Below are positions 16,904 through 26,015 of a stretch of 64,000 bases of DNA, one piece after another. How positions within the stretch are numbered: the stretch's first letter is position 1; each line of letters starts with the position of its first letter. Under the pieces are notes generated by a model. The model searched no databases, was not told the origin of the DNA, and was given only the letters and a program-made list of their open reading frames with translations. The position numbers and the translations under genes are program-made. Source of the DNA: Candidatus Nomurabacteria bacterium (GTDB lineage Bacteria > Patescibacteria > Paceibacteria > UBA9973); the NCBI GenBank assembly GCA_026396015.1, contig JAPLXP010000002.1, positions 1 to 64,000 of the forward strand. The letters are read 5' to 3'.

Positions 16904-17308
16904 ATGAATGAAAATTGTATTTTTTGTAAAATAATTAATGGAGATATACCGTGCGCAATGATTTATCAAGATGAGGAAACTTTTGCTTTTTTAGATATAA
17001 ACCCTATAAATGATGGACATACACTAATAATACCAAAACATCATCATGAAAATATATTTTCAACACCATCAGATATATTTGCAAAAATGGCAATAACTGC
17101 TCAAAAAATAGCAAAAAGACAAAAAGAAATTTTAGGTGCAGATGGCATAAATATTGGAATGAATAATGAACCAGACGCAGGCCAAGTAGTATTCCATGCT
17201 CACATACATGTAATGCCCCGATTTAAAAATGACGGATATGATTTATGGAAAGGAAAAACATATAAAGAAGGTGAAATAGAAAAAATCCAAAATAAATTAA
17301 AATTTTAA
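16904..17308 (+). CDS. HIT-family nucleotide hydrolase
   Basis: 134 aa. The N-terminal CIFCKIINGDIPCAMIYQDE and the histidine triad VVFHAHIHVMPRF are those of the Hint/HinT branch, which hydrolyses nucleoside phosphoramidates or adenylated substrates. The cysteine pair CxxC near the N terminus may bind zinc. TATAAT 6 nt before the ATG and TTGGCA 17 nt further upstream indicate a leaderless transcript. It ends convergently with pgk at a shared hairpin. Confidence 0.94.
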   Translation: MNENCIFCKIINGDIPCAMIYQDEETFAFLDINPINDGHTLIIPKHHHENIFSTPSDIFAKMAITAQKIAKRQKEILGADGINIGMNNEPDAGQVVFHAHIHVMPRFKNDGYDLWKGKTYKEGEIEKIQNKLKF

Positions 17309-17315
17309 TAAAAAT

Positions 17316-17341
17316 AAAAAATGCCCCATAGGGCATTTTTT
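17316..17341. terminator. Bidirectional terminator HIT / pgk
   Basis: AAAAATGCCC (17317-17326) and GGGCATTTTT (17331-17340) with loop CATA, placed between convergent stops. Confidence 0.88.
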
Positions 17342-18464
17342 ATTTTAGAGCTTTAATTCCTGGTAGAGTCCCCTTTGCAAGGAATTCTAGTGTAGCACCG
17401 CCACCGGTCGATACAAAAGTAAAATCTTTTTCCATTTTTAATTTTGAAATTATTTCTACAGTATCTCCTCCACCAATGACTGATATAGCACGACTTGCGG
17501 CAATTGCTTTTAGTAATGCCTTTGTTCCAGCATCGTATCCATCCTCAATTCTTCCAAGAGGCCCATTCCAGAGTATTAATTTTGCCTTGCTTATTTCTTC
17601 TTCTAATTTTTTTATAGTCTCGGGACCTATATCATATATATGTTCATTCTTTGTGATATTGTTTGGTTTTGTAAAATGAGTTTTTTTGTTTTCTGATACA
17701 AGCAAATCAATAGGTAATATAATCTTTGGATTTTTGACTAGCTTTGGGAGATTATAATTCTTTTGCTCAACCAGTGATAGACCCACTTCATAACCCTGCT
17801 CTACAAAGACCTGATTTGAAAGTGCACCACCAATAAATAGTGAATCTGCTGTCGGTAAATATTTTTTAATTAAAGGTAATTTTGTTTCAAATTTTGCACC
17901 ACCTAGTATAAATAGGAATGGATGCTTTGGATCTTCAGATACGACAGAGAGATGCTTTACTTCATCGATCAATTGCAATCCAGCGAAGCTAGGCAAGAAC
18001 TTTGCCACAGACACTACAGATGCGTGAACACGGTGAGATACAGAGAATGCATCATTTACATAAATGTCACCTAGACGAGAGAGTCCTCGTGCAAATGAGA
18101 CATCATTCTTCTTTTCTCCTACTTCACGACGAATATTTTCAAGTAGTGTGACACTTCCTGGCTTTAATTTCTTAACCAATTCTTCTGTCTCATCGGAAAG
18201 GATCGTTGATTTTATAAATGTAGAATTATCAACATATTTCTTAAGAACCTTGGCTATTATATCTAGGCTCTGTGTACCATCCTCACCTGCATGAGATATC
18301 AATATCACAATAGCACCCTTCTTTGCGAGGAAATTAATAGTAGGAATAGCCTTTTGAATTCTAAAATCATCTACAACTTTATTATTTAAAATAGGAACAT
18401 TAAAATCAACTCTTACCAAAATTCTCTTACCCTTTATATTCTCTATTTCTTTTATTGATTTCAT
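17340..18464 (-). CDS. pgk: Phosphoglycerate kinase
   Basis: 374 aa, slightly shorter than typical bacterial Pgk (about 390-400). Substrate-side RVDFNVPI and LENIRR, hinge ILWNGPLGRIEDG, nucleotide-side VIGGGDTVEII and STGGGATLEFLA are all present. It makes ATP from 1,3-bisphosphoglycerate. Its ATG overlaps the tpiA TGA by 4 nt, so tpiA-pgk form a glycolytic two-gene operon with coupled translation. Confidence 0.97.
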   Translation of the reverse strand: MKSIKEIENIKGKRILVRVDFNVPILNNKVVDDFRIQKAIPTINFLAKKGAIVILISHAGEDGTQSLDIIAKVLKKYVDNSTFIKSTILSDETEELVKKLKPGSVTLLENIRREVGEKKNDVSFARGLSRLGDIYVNDAFSVSHRVHASVVSVAKFLPSFAGLQLIDEVKHLSVVSEDPKHPFLFILGGAKFETKLPLIKKYLPTADSLFIGGALSNQVFVEQGYEVGLSLVEQKNYNLPKLVKNPKIILPIDLLVSENKKTHFTKPNNITKNEHIYDIGPETIKKLEEEISKAKLILWNGPLGRIEDGYDAGTKALLKAIAASRAISVIGGGDTVEIISKLKMEKDFTFVSTGGGATLEFLAKGTLPGIKALK

Positions 18465-19219
18465 TTTATTTTGTCAGCACAAATTAAAATCTTGCTGAAT
18501 TTTTTAGCATTTAAACTGTCTCGGCCAACTAATAAACCTGAGGCACGTCCTTCTATTAGGAAGGACTCTGCATTTTCAGGGTGAACAGAACCACCATACA
18601 ATATTCCGATATCATGAGCAGTTTTTACATCATACATATCTCCAATAATTTTTTTAATAAAAATACTCATTTCAATAAACTCAGAAACATCTGCTTCTCG
18701 AAGGGCATCTACCCCAATCGCCCAAATAGGCTCATAAGCTATCACAATATTTTTAATTTGTGATTTTGATATTCCTGCCAGGCATTCATGAAGTTGTTTT
18801 TTTATAAATGAAAGATAGAATCCATTGTGATCTCTTTCCTTTTCCCCAATACAAAGAACTATATTTAATTTATTTTTTAATAGAAGATTTATTTTTTTAT
18901 TTATTAGTTCATTACTATCACCGCTTGCGCGAGATTCAGAGTGACCAACGATAGAATAAGTAATATTTTTATCCTTGAGCATTTTTGCAGATATCTCACC
19001 TGTATATGCACCATCAGAAAAACCAGAAACATTCTGAGCTCCGATTAAAATTTTGTTATTCTTTTTTAAATTTCCAATAAATAAGGACGGGGGGCAGACA
19101 ACTACACTAGTATTTTTTATATTTTTTACAGAGAGTAAAATACCAGAAAAAATTTTATCCGCTTCTTTTTGTGTCTGCGGGTTCATTTTCCAGTTGGCAA
19201 TTATAAGTTTTTGAGACAT
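18461..19219 (-). CDS. tpiA: Triosephosphate isomerase
   Basis: 252 aa. Catalytic Lys in IIANWKMNP, His in IVGHSESR, Glu in IVIAYEPIWAIG, and the phosphate loop GILYGGSV are visible. The long upstream reading frame (to 19294) is rejected because it overlaps the pilus gene and because TGC-TATAAT ends 6 nt before ATG 19219. The gene is first in tpiA-pgk. Confidence 0.97.
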   Translation of the reverse strand: MSQKLIIANWKMNPQTQKEADKIFSGILLSVKNIKNTSVVVCPPSLFIGNLKKNNKILIGAQNVSGFSDGAYTGEISAKMLKDKNITYSIVGHSESRASGDSNELINKKINLLLKNKLNIVLCIGEKERDHNGFYLSFIKKQLHECLAGISKSQIKNIVIAYEPIWAIGVDALREADVSEFIEMSIFIKKIIGDMYDVKTAHDIGILYGGSVHPENAESFLIEGRASGLLVGRDSLNAKKFSKILICADKIK

Positions 19220-19225
19220 GTGTCT

Positions 19226-19231
19226 ATTATA
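19226..19231 (-). promoter_or_regulatory. Leaderless-type -10 of tpiA-pgk
   Basis: TATAAT preceded by TGTGC (extended -10), 6 nt before the ATG at 19219, with no clear -35. Confidence 0.65.
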
Positions 19232-19244
19232 GCACAAAATACGG

Positions 19245-21005
19245 CTATTGAACCTCTTTCCAAGAAGACACGCTCCATGACCCAGAAGGCCCACTTGAGA
19301 AGTTCATATCAGATAGGCCTGATTCATATGTCACGGTAGATCCTCCACTTATCGTTATTCTATAACCATTTGCCTCTTTGAGAGATGCACCGCCGTTTAC
19401 ATCCAATGTTCCATTGGGAGTACACACTATCACAGCCCCTGCCCCACCGTTTACAGAGGCAGCATTGCCTGTTGCTGTAGACAATAACATTATATAGGAA
19501 CCAGCAGTTCCAGATCCTGTAGCATTTCCACCACCATTGATTTCCATACTTCCGTCAGCAACAAGCACTCCATCGTTTGCTCCATAACTAGAAGCTAATT
19601 TAATTGTCCCCCCACCATTAAGAGTAATCTTTCCTGTGACCCACAATGTACCAGTAACGGTGAGAGTCCTACCGCTAGATACAGTCAGATCCCCTACTAT
19701 TTTCTTTGGACCAATAGATGCTCCACCATTTGGCACTGTGTAATCACCATTGTTTACACCACCCGCCAATGCGTCGGTCTTCCAAGCTGTAATATTTGCA
19801 TCAGATATTGGATCCGCAACATAAGTGGGATCTGCTTGTGAAGTACAAGATTTATTATTTCCAGTACCAGATTGACAATAAATATTACCAGTGGCATTTG
19901 TGTAATTCACTACATGAGCTTGAGCTGTTCCTGATACTGTGCCGATATGGAGTTGATTCCATTGACTACCAGAAGACCCTGCTATCGAGCCAGTCACACC
20001 TCCGAGGTAAATATTAAAGAAATAATCAAGTCCTACAGGAGTAGTACTATTCCAAGTTCCACCGGATTGACCAATCTTGCCTATCCCATTTGAATACCCA
20101 GCACTATTTGCACCTAAAATATAATTATTACTTGATGATCCAGTTCCTCCATCAATGACAACCCAGTAAGTAGTCCCCACATCCAAAACTGGATTCGTCG
20201 AAAAAGAAACTGTAATCCACCCATAGTTTGTAGTCACAGATGAAGCAGACAATGTACCCGTCGCGATGACGGTAGATCCAGGGTTGCTTCCACTATTATT
20301 CACTATTTTTACAGTAGCATTTGCAGGGCTACCTAATTTTTTAATATAAAAAGATACACTATTTACAGGATTATTATCTATTGATACCTGAAAGCTTTGA
20401 GCTATATCCTGAGTACCAACAGTATTACCAAATGTAATATTATAGTCAGGTGTTCCTGTGCCATTAGACTGATCAGCAGCTAGTGCTGGACTATTTGCAG
20501 ATATAGCCGTTCCAGTAATGACAGCAGAACTACTACCAGTAATTGGACCATTTGAGTACACATTTCCATTCACCGTACCACTGTTTATATCCATACCCCC
20601 AAGACCAACCTGCACACCATAATTGAAAGACGCACCTGATGAAGTAGACAATACAAGATCCACCTTTCTCTGATATGATCTAGTATCCCCAAGAGAGCTT
20701 ATCTCCTTTTTTCCACTTCCTAAATCTGTAATAGTAGTAGCGGCCGTGGACGTACCTAAAACAATATTTTCGGTTGAGCTAATTTTTTTATTATTCTTGA
20801 GTCTGTACATAGCATCTTCTACACCTGACTCAGATGCAAAATATGACTGTTTTGATTTGAGGCTATTTGTCGCAATTTTGAACTCTCGAACAACAGGAGT
20901 GATAATACCCGACAGGACAGTGATACTGATAAACAAGAAAAAAAATACCAATATCATTATTGCAGCACCTCTATTTTCTTTAATTTGTATTTTTTGTTTT
21001 ATCAT
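19245..21005 (-). CDS. PilX-like pilus-tip or adhesin protein
   Basis: 586 aa. It has an N-terminal membrane helix (IMILVFFFLFISITVLSGII, about residues 16-40) followed by SKQSYFASESGVEDAMYRL, the PilX-like motif seen in minor pilus assembly proteins. The rest is a long Ser/Thr/Gly/Asn-rich beta region, including a carbohydrate-binding-like stretch around 195-320 and a right-handed repeat around 440-560. It is last in the pilus operon. An alternative GTG start at 21026 would overlap the preceding pilin; ATG 21005 lies 10 nt after its stop and is preferred. The role in adhesion is inferred. Confidence 0.7.
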   Translation of the reverse strand: MIKQKIQIKENRGAAIMILVFFFLFISITVLSGIITPVVREFKIATNSLKSKQSYFASESGVEDAMYRLKNNKKISSTENIVLGTSTAATTITDLGSGKKEISSLGDTRSYQRKVDLVLSTSSGASFNYGVQVGLGGMDINSGTVNGNVYSNGPITGSSSAVITGTAISANSPALAADQSNGTGTPDYNITFGNTVGTQDIAQSFQVSIDNNPVNSVSFYIKKLGSPANATVKIVNNSGSNPGSTVIATGTLSASSVTTNYGWITVSFSTNPVLDVGTTYWVVIDGGTGSSSNNYILGANSAGYSNGIGKIGQSGGTWNSTTPVGLDYFFNIYLGGVTGSIAGSSGSQWNQLHIGTVSGTAQAHVVNYTNATGNIYCQSGTGNNKSCTSQADPTYVADPISDANITAWKTDALAGGVNNGDYTVPNGGASIGPKKIVGDLTVSSGRTLTVTGTLWVTGKITLNGGGTIKLASSYGANDGVLVADGSMEINGGGNATGSGTAGSYIMLLSTATGNAASVNGGAGAVIVCTPNGTLDVNGGASLKEANGYRITISGGSTVTYESGLSDMNFSSGPSGSWSVSSWKEVQ

Positions 21006-21015
21006 CTTGAATAAA

Positions 21016-21543
21016 TTAGTACCCACCTCTCAAAATAACAGTATCATAAAACTTTTCTGAAATTGTTCCGTTATTCAATGTTAATTCGATTTTCACTGCC
21101 TCTCCTGCACCAGTAGATATGCGCCTAAAAATCAGATTAGTAGCAGTAACATTTTGATTCAATAAATCATCCAATAAAGAATTATTTTCATAAATATTCA
21201 AAGATCCACTTAAGACAGAAAATTTTACAACACGAGCACTGCCACCTGAATCCTTGCCATTAAGAGTGAGCACTCCTGGATTCGATCCAAAGGTACTACT
21301 TGCAATATCTATACTGTTCGCCTGACGTATTTCTCGTGTGATACGTTCCATTCCATTGTTTCCAGATTCAAGTAAATTACGAGTTACACGAGTCTTATTA
21401 AAGGAAGAATTTACAACCATTGATGAAGCTATTATGGCAACAGAAACAATACCAAGTATAGCAACGTATACTAAAACTTCGATAATTGTGAATCCTTGGT
21501 TTAACTTATTTTTTATATTTTTTTGAGATGTGAATTTATGCAT
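21016..21543 (-). CDS. Type IV pilin-like protein (PulG/PilW-type)
   Basis: 175 aa with a class III prepilin signal: basic leader then QGFTIIEVLVYVAILGIVSV, with Glu at +5 after the processing glycine. The C-terminal part (MERITREIRQANSI) resembles minor pseudopilins. It lies 1 nt after the previous pilin gene. It is probably cleaved by a prepilin peptidase encoded elsewhere. Confidence 0.85.
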   Translation of the reverse strand: MHKFTSQKNIKNKLNQGFTIIEVLVYVAILGIVSVAIIASSMVVNSSFNKTRVTRNLLESGNNGMERITREIRQANSIDIASSTFGSNPGVLTLNGKDSGGSARVVKFSVLSGSLNIYENNSLLDDLLNQNVTATNLIFRRISTGAGEAVKIELTLNNGTISEKFYDTVILRGGY

Positions 21544-21544
21544 A

Positions 21545-22042
21545 TTAATTAAAAATATTTGAAATATAAAAAGGTACAGACTTTGATATTGTATTACCGT
21601 TTGAAGTCCATGATGTCGTAACTGTTACTTTTTTTGTACCAGCATCGAGTGTACCAGAACTTGCAATATCATCATTAGAATCACGGTAAACAGGAGAGAA
21701 TACTATGACACGAGTGAATGAATCAACTTTTGACGGAGTAGCAGAAAGAGACCATACATTGGTCGTGTTATTAAAAGCCAAATAATAATTAGTGTTATCA
21801 GTAACGCCAGAAATATTTGTCCAGTTTGTGTCTCTTAAGGATTTTACTGCTTCTGATCCTTCTTCAAGGAGAAAACTGGCTTGAACTTCATCTAAGGCTT
21901 GATTAGATAAAATTATACCCTTATTTGTTGAAGACATTAGAATTACTGCCAATACTCCCAATACAGAAGTGGCAATCAACACTTCAATCAAAGAAAATCC
22001 TTGAATATATTTTATATAATTTTTTTTATTTAATTTAGACAT
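21545..22042 (-). CDS. Type IV pilin-like protein (PilV-type)
   Basis: 165 aa. Prepilin signal QGFSLIEVLIATSVLGVLAV with Glu +5, followed by LLEEGSEAVKSLRDTNWTNI, the Parcubacteria/PilV-type minor pilin motif. It is the middle of three pilin genes with 1-nt gaps. Confidence 0.85.
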   Translation of the reverse strand: MSKLNKKNYIKYIQGFSLIEVLIATSVLGVLAVILMSSTNKGIILSNQALDEVQASFLLEEGSEAVKSLRDTNWTNISGVTDNTNYYLAFNNTTNVWSLSATPSKVDSFTRVIVFSPVYRDSNDDIASSGTLDAGTKKVTVTTSWTSNGNTISKSVPFYISNIFN

Positions 22043-22043
22043 T

Positions 22044-22523
22044 TTAATTTGAACTCACAATACCTGTTTTTCTAATTGTGATAGTTTTTGTCTTACTGTG
22101 ATCACTATTTAATTGTACAACAATCGTACCATTATCAACAGTATCTCCAGTTAGTCGAGTAAAATTTACATCAGATACTCCCCCATTTAAATTAATACCT
22201 CCAGTTGCAGAAAGAGACACCTTGCTATCAAAAATAATCTCAGTATTTGAACTATTTGGCTCACTAAACGTACCATCAGTAAACAGAATAACTCTACCAC
22301 TTTCAATATGAACACTATAGTAATGTGAATTCTGAGAGGCCAAAGTCTGAGACCTAGCTTGATTCAGTAGTGTAACAATATCTTCTGCAGTATTTTTTAA
22401 AATCTGCTGATCTCTGAATGTATACAAGGATGGCATTACTACTGCCAAAATCAAAGAAATAATTGCTATAACAATCAATAATTCTAAAAGTGTAAAAGCT
22501 CGATTTTTAATTAAATTCTTCAT
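22044..22523 (-). CDS. Type IV pilin-like protein (GspH/FimT-type)
   Basis: 159 aa. Prepilin signal RAFTLLELLIVIAIISLILA with Glu +5, then a globular domain with LLNQARSQTLASQNSHYYSV, typical of GspH/FimT minor pseudopilins. It directly follows pilC. Confidence 0.87.
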   Translation of the reverse strand: MKNLIKNRAFTLLELLIVIAIISLILAVVMPSLYTFRDQQILKNTAEDIVTLLNQARSQTLASQNSHYYSVHIESGRVILFTDGTFSEPNSSNTEIIFDSKVSLSATGGINLNGGVSDVNFTRLTGDTVDNGTIVVQLNSDHSKTKTITIRKTGIVSSN

Positions 22524-22524
22524 A

Positions 22525-23739
22525 TTATTTTATATTTTCCAATACTGAGTACATTGGTGTGAGCATAGACACTGCAAAGAATCCAACAGCTGCACCAATA
22601 AATATCATCAGAACTGGCTCTATAATAGTAGACAAGTCTTTTGTTTTTGCATCAACTTCACCTTCATAAAATGAAGCAATATCTACAAGCATGGCGGCTA
22701 GATTACCCGTTTCCTCTCCGACTTCCATCATTTCCCCCATCATGATAGGATACAGGTCAATTTTTTCCTTGAACACAGAAGAGAGCGGTAGACCTTTTTC
22801 TAGGTCAAAGATAGCTTTCTCTATTGTTTTCTTGTATTGATAATTTTGCAGTACATCTTTTGTAATATCCAAAGCTCTAGACATGTTTACTCCAGAAGAT
22901 AATAGTGACGATAAAGTACGAGCAGTTCTTGCCGAATTTGTCTCCTTGATCAAATTACTGATTACTGGCAATTTCAAAACTATATAATCTAACATTATTT
23001 TAGTTTTTTCAATTTTACCCAAAAAATAAAATACAGCAACAATACCTGCAAAGAAAAGAACCACAAGTCCTATGTTATGACTAACTGTATCTGACAACCA
23101 GATTATAAAACGAGTAGAAGCAGGGAGACTCGCTCCCACATCCTTGAAAGTCTTTGTAAGAGTTGGAACTACGAACATCAGCATCAATACACCAATTAGG
23201 ATCATCGCACTAAATATCACACCTGGGTACATGAGTGCTCCTTTTATTTTTTTATTTAAATCATAAGATTTTTGAAGACTTGCACCAACCTCCCCTAGAG
23301 ACTTTGGTAGTGAACCAGATTCTTCTCCTGCACCAATCATCGCCACAAAAAGAGTAGAAAAAACATTTGGGAATTTTTTCATACCATCTGAAAGAGAGCT
23401 ACCTTTACTAATACTCTCAGATAATGACTTGAGAATATCTTTATAGGTAACGTTAGTCGATTGCTTTTCTAAAATAATTAATGATCGAGACAAAGATAAA
23501 CCAGCCTGAAGCATTCCTGATAAATTACGAGTGAAAATTATCTTTTCTCGCAATTTGATAGACCCAAAACTAAGATGGGACATTTTAGCTAAAAAAGTCT
23601 GCTCATCTATGGGCTTCAAAAATAAAGGCGTCTCACCTAATTCATGAACTTGTTTTGCTGCAGCAAATTTATCTACAGCATCAATAATGCCATTATGAAT
23701 CTCGCCTGTTTTTGTTTGTGAAGTGTATTTAAATTTCAT
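22525..23739 (-). CDS. pilC: Type IV pilus inner-membrane platform protein PilC/GspF
   Basis: 404 aa with two GspF repeats (about 65-190 and 265-390), each with a membrane helix; a third helix lies near 210-235. Landmarks are FTRNLSGMLQAGLSLSRSL and MMEVGEETGNLAAMLVDIA. It is the membrane platform on which pilins are assembled. Start MKFKYTSQ (ATG 23739) is 1 nt after the pilB stop. Confidence 0.93.
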   Translation of the reverse strand: MKFKYTSQTKTGEIHNGIIDAVDKFAAAKQVHELGETPLFLKPIDEQTFLAKMSHLSFGSIKLREKIIFTRNLSGMLQAGLSLSRSLIILEKQSTNVTYKDILKSLSESISKGSSLSDGMKKFPNVFSTLFVAMIGAGEESGSLPKSLGEVGASLQKSYDLNKKIKGALMYPGVIFSAMILIGVLMLMFVVPTLTKTFKDVGASLPASTRFIIWLSDTVSHNIGLVVLFFAGIVAVFYFLGKIEKTKIMLDYIVLKLPVISNLIKETNSARTARTLSSLLSSGVNMSRALDITKDVLQNYQYKKTIEKAIFDLEKGLPLSSVFKEKIDLYPIMMGEMMEVGEETGNLAAMLVDIASFYEGEVDAKTKDLSTIIEPVLMIFIGAAVGFFAVSMLTPMYSVLENIK

Positions 23740-23740
23740 A

Positions 23741-25501
23741 TTATTCTGAAACAACACGCAAAACTTCTTCAGCAGATGTTATCCCTTGCACTGCAAAGAA
23801 AATTCCATCTTCAAGCATAGTCATCATACCCTCACTCTTGGCCTGATTCTCTATTTCATCAGCAGATGAGCCTTTAATAATTAATTCTTTAATAGTATTT
23901 GTTATTTTAAAAACTTCATGTATTCCAATACGTCCTTTATACCCTTCCTTATTATCATCTGTTATTACTGGTTTATAAAAAGGTATAGTGTCCCAATTGT
24001 CTTTCTCTCCAACGATATTTTCCTTTTTTAGCCTTGCAAGCATTTTATCCATATCTATTTTTTTTGCCATAGCCTGCTTTTCAACACCATTCATAAAATA
24101 TTTTTCTTTATTTTCAGTTAGCTTACGAACAAGACGCTGTGCAATAACAGTTTTTACAGTAGACACTATCAAAAATGGCTCCACACCCATATCAATAATA
24201 CGTGGTATCGTACCTGCAGCAGAGTTTGTATGGATAGTAGACAATACAAGGTGACCAGTCAGTGCTGCATTGACACCCAATGATGCAGTCTCACCGTCAC
24301 GAATCTCCCCTACCATTATAATGTCTGGATCCTGACGGAGTAATGTACGTAGGCCGTTTGCAAAAGTAAGACCAATCTCGGATTTTGTCTGAGTCTGATT
24401 TATTCTTGGCATTTGATATTCGATAGGGTCTTCAATAGTTGAAATATTTACATCAGGTGTATTTAAAATATCGAGCATTGTATACAATGTTGTAGTCTTA
24501 CCAGATCCAGTCGGACCAGCACAGAGGAGCATTCCTGTTCTCTGCTTCATGCCATCGTGAATCATCTCAAGTGCATCACCATGAAAACCTAACCCCTCTA
24601 GAGTAAAACCTTTTGAACTTTCCTTCAAGATACGAATAACTGTTTTCTCTCCAAAATATGTCGGCAACGTAGACACACGAAAAGAAACACGACCTTGTTC
24701 GTTTGCAATTTTAAATCTACCATCTTGAGGAAGACGCTTTTCGTCAAGTTTCAAATTTGATAATACTTTTATGCGTGCAGTCACACCAGAAGACATGTCT
24801 TTGGGTAGGACCATAGCGTCATGTAAAATACCGTCGATTCGATAGCGGATTATCAACGAATCTTCACATGGTTCAATATGCACATCAGAAGCACCCTGAA
24901 ATATTGCATGAGAAATTAGAGTATCCACAATCTTCACGATAGGTAGATCCTCAACTATTTCTCTTAATTCTTTTTCAGTTTTCTCTTCTCCATCTTTTCC
25001 TTCACTATTTATATTTTTTACAGCATTTCTAGTTTCTTTTTTGATGATATCTTCAAAATCGGCCTGCAGACTTTTTTTATACTGAGCTAGTGCTAATTTT
25101 AGAGATTCACTATCTGTTAGGCGTGGCAGAATTCTGAGCCCAATTTTCTTTTTAATAAAATCAATAACAGGAAGATTGGCTACATCCAGCATCGCGACTT
25201 CTAGTGTGTCATCACTTTTTTTATAAGCGATAATATTACTATTACGAGCAACCGGCTCTGGAATCAGAGACAAGACACTAGGATCAATTTTTTCGCCTTT
25301 TAAAGATACAAATGGAATACCCAATGCTTGCGCTTGCATATTTATCCAATCTTTTTCTGTAAGTTTTCCGAGAGATACCAATACATCCCCTACTGGCTGA
25401 TTCTTTTCCGCGGCTTTTTTCAAAGCAAATGCAAAATCAGTCTTTGTCACAAGACCTGACTCACGAATAAGATCCAATATCTTGGCATCATTGATATACA
25501 T
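23741..25501 (-). CDS. pilB: Type IV pilus assembly ATPase PilB/GspE
   Basis: 586 aa. N-terminal MshEN domain (about 1-150), then the ATPase: SDVHIEPCEDSLIIRYRIDG, Walker A GPTGSGKTTTLY, Asp box TIEDPIEYQ, Walker B-type DPDIIMVGEIRDGETA, and the TGHLVLSTIHTNSA His box. The zinc-binding tetracysteine of many PilB/GspE proteins is not present in the C-terminal part. It is the first gene of pilB-pilC-pilins-PilX and is likely leaderless (TGA-TATAAT, 6 nt, ATG). Confidence 0.95.
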   Translation of the reverse strand: MYINDAKILDLIRESGLVTKTDFAFALKKAAEKNQPVGDVLVSLGKLTEKDWINMQAQALGIPFVSLKGEKIDPSVLSLIPEPVARNSNIIAYKKSDDTLEVAMLDVANLPVIDFIKKKIGLRILPRLTDSESLKLALAQYKKSLQADFEDIIKKETRNAVKNINSEGKDGEEKTEKELREIVEDLPIVKIVDTLISHAIFQGASDVHIEPCEDSLIIRYRIDGILHDAMVLPKDMSSGVTARIKVLSNLKLDEKRLPQDGRFKIANEQGRVSFRVSTLPTYFGEKTVIRILKESSKGFTLEGLGFHGDALEMIHDGMKQRTGMLLCAGPTGSGKTTTLYTMLDILNTPDVNISTIEDPIEYQMPRINQTQTKSEIGLTFANGLRTLLRQDPDIIMVGEIRDGETASLGVNAALTGHLVLSTIHTNSAAGTIPRIIDMGVEPFLIVSTVKTVIAQRLVRKLTENKEKYFMNGVEKQAMAKKIDMDKMLARLKKENIVGEKDNWDTIPFYKPVITDDNKEGYKGRIGIHEVFKITNTIKELIIKGSSADEIENQAKSEGMMTMLEDGIFFAVQGITSAEEVLRVVSE

Positions 25502-25507
25502 ACAAAT

Positions 25508-25513
25508 ATTATA
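25508..25513 (-). promoter_or_regulatory. Leaderless-type -10 of the pilus operon
   Basis: TATAAT with TGA in front, 6 nt before the pilB ATG at 25501. Confidence 0.6.
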
Positions 25514-25536
25514 TCATATAAATAATTTATAAAAAT

Positions 25537-25572
25537 AAAAAACAGCTTCGATATTATTCGAAGCTGTTTTTT
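25537..25572 (-). terminator. Terminator after cutA
   Basis: 15-bp stem (25537-25551 with 25558-25572, AACAGCTTCGA arm) plus A/T flanks, between cutA and the pilus operon. Confidence 0.85.
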
Positions 25573-25999
25573 ATTTTAAATGCCCTGGATGATAACCTGC
25601 GTCAGCAATATATTCTTCTTTTTTTTCACCTTCTTCTGGAGTCATCAATTCATCTTTTTTGGAAAGCGTCTTTTCTAGCCAGATTTTATACAATTCACTC
25701 GTATAGACAGATGCAGTCGTCACAAACATTGGTACATCATAAGAATGAAGTCCTTCCAAAAATCCAATCAACTTTTCTGATAGTTCTTTTTGTGTTGTGA
25801 TCATGAGCATATATTGATCTACATCTTCGAGTACCCCATTCCATGGATACACTGATTCAATTGCCCAAAAATCTCCACATACTGCGAGATTGTTTTCTAC
25901 CGCTGAACGAGCGAGACTCCTAGCCTCATCTGCATCACTACATGTCGTATATACAAAAACTGTATCTTTTATATTAGGATCTATTTTATCTGTAATCAT
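25571..25999 (-). CDS. cutA: CutA1-like divalent-cation tolerance protein
   Basis: 142 aa. The CutA1 core is seen as VFVYTTCSDADEARSLARSA, ENNLAVCGDFWAIESVYPW, and YMLMITTQKEL with a GLHSYDVP metal-site-like element. CutA1 forms a trimer related to PII proteins; its physiological role is unsettled. A C-terminal extension of about 35 residues is charged. ATG 25999 is chosen because a TATAAT box ends 6 nt upstream (TTGTAT 16 nt further); the longer frame starts inside the MFS gene. Confidence 0.85.
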   Translation of the reverse strand: MITDKIDPNIKDTVFVYTTCSDADEARSLARSAVENNLAVCGDFWAIESVYPWNGVLEDVDQYMLMITTQKELSEKLIGFLEGLHSYDVPMFVTTASVYTSELYKIWLEKTLSKKDELMTPEEGEKKEEYIADAGYHPGHLK

Positions 26000-26005
26000 A
26001 TATAA

Positions 26006-26011
26006 ATTATA
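26006..26011 (-). promoter_or_regulatory. Leaderless-type -10 of cutA
   Basis: TATAAT, 6 nt before the ATG at 25999, with TTGTAT 16 nt upstream. Confidence 0.6.
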
Positions 26012-26015
26012 ACTC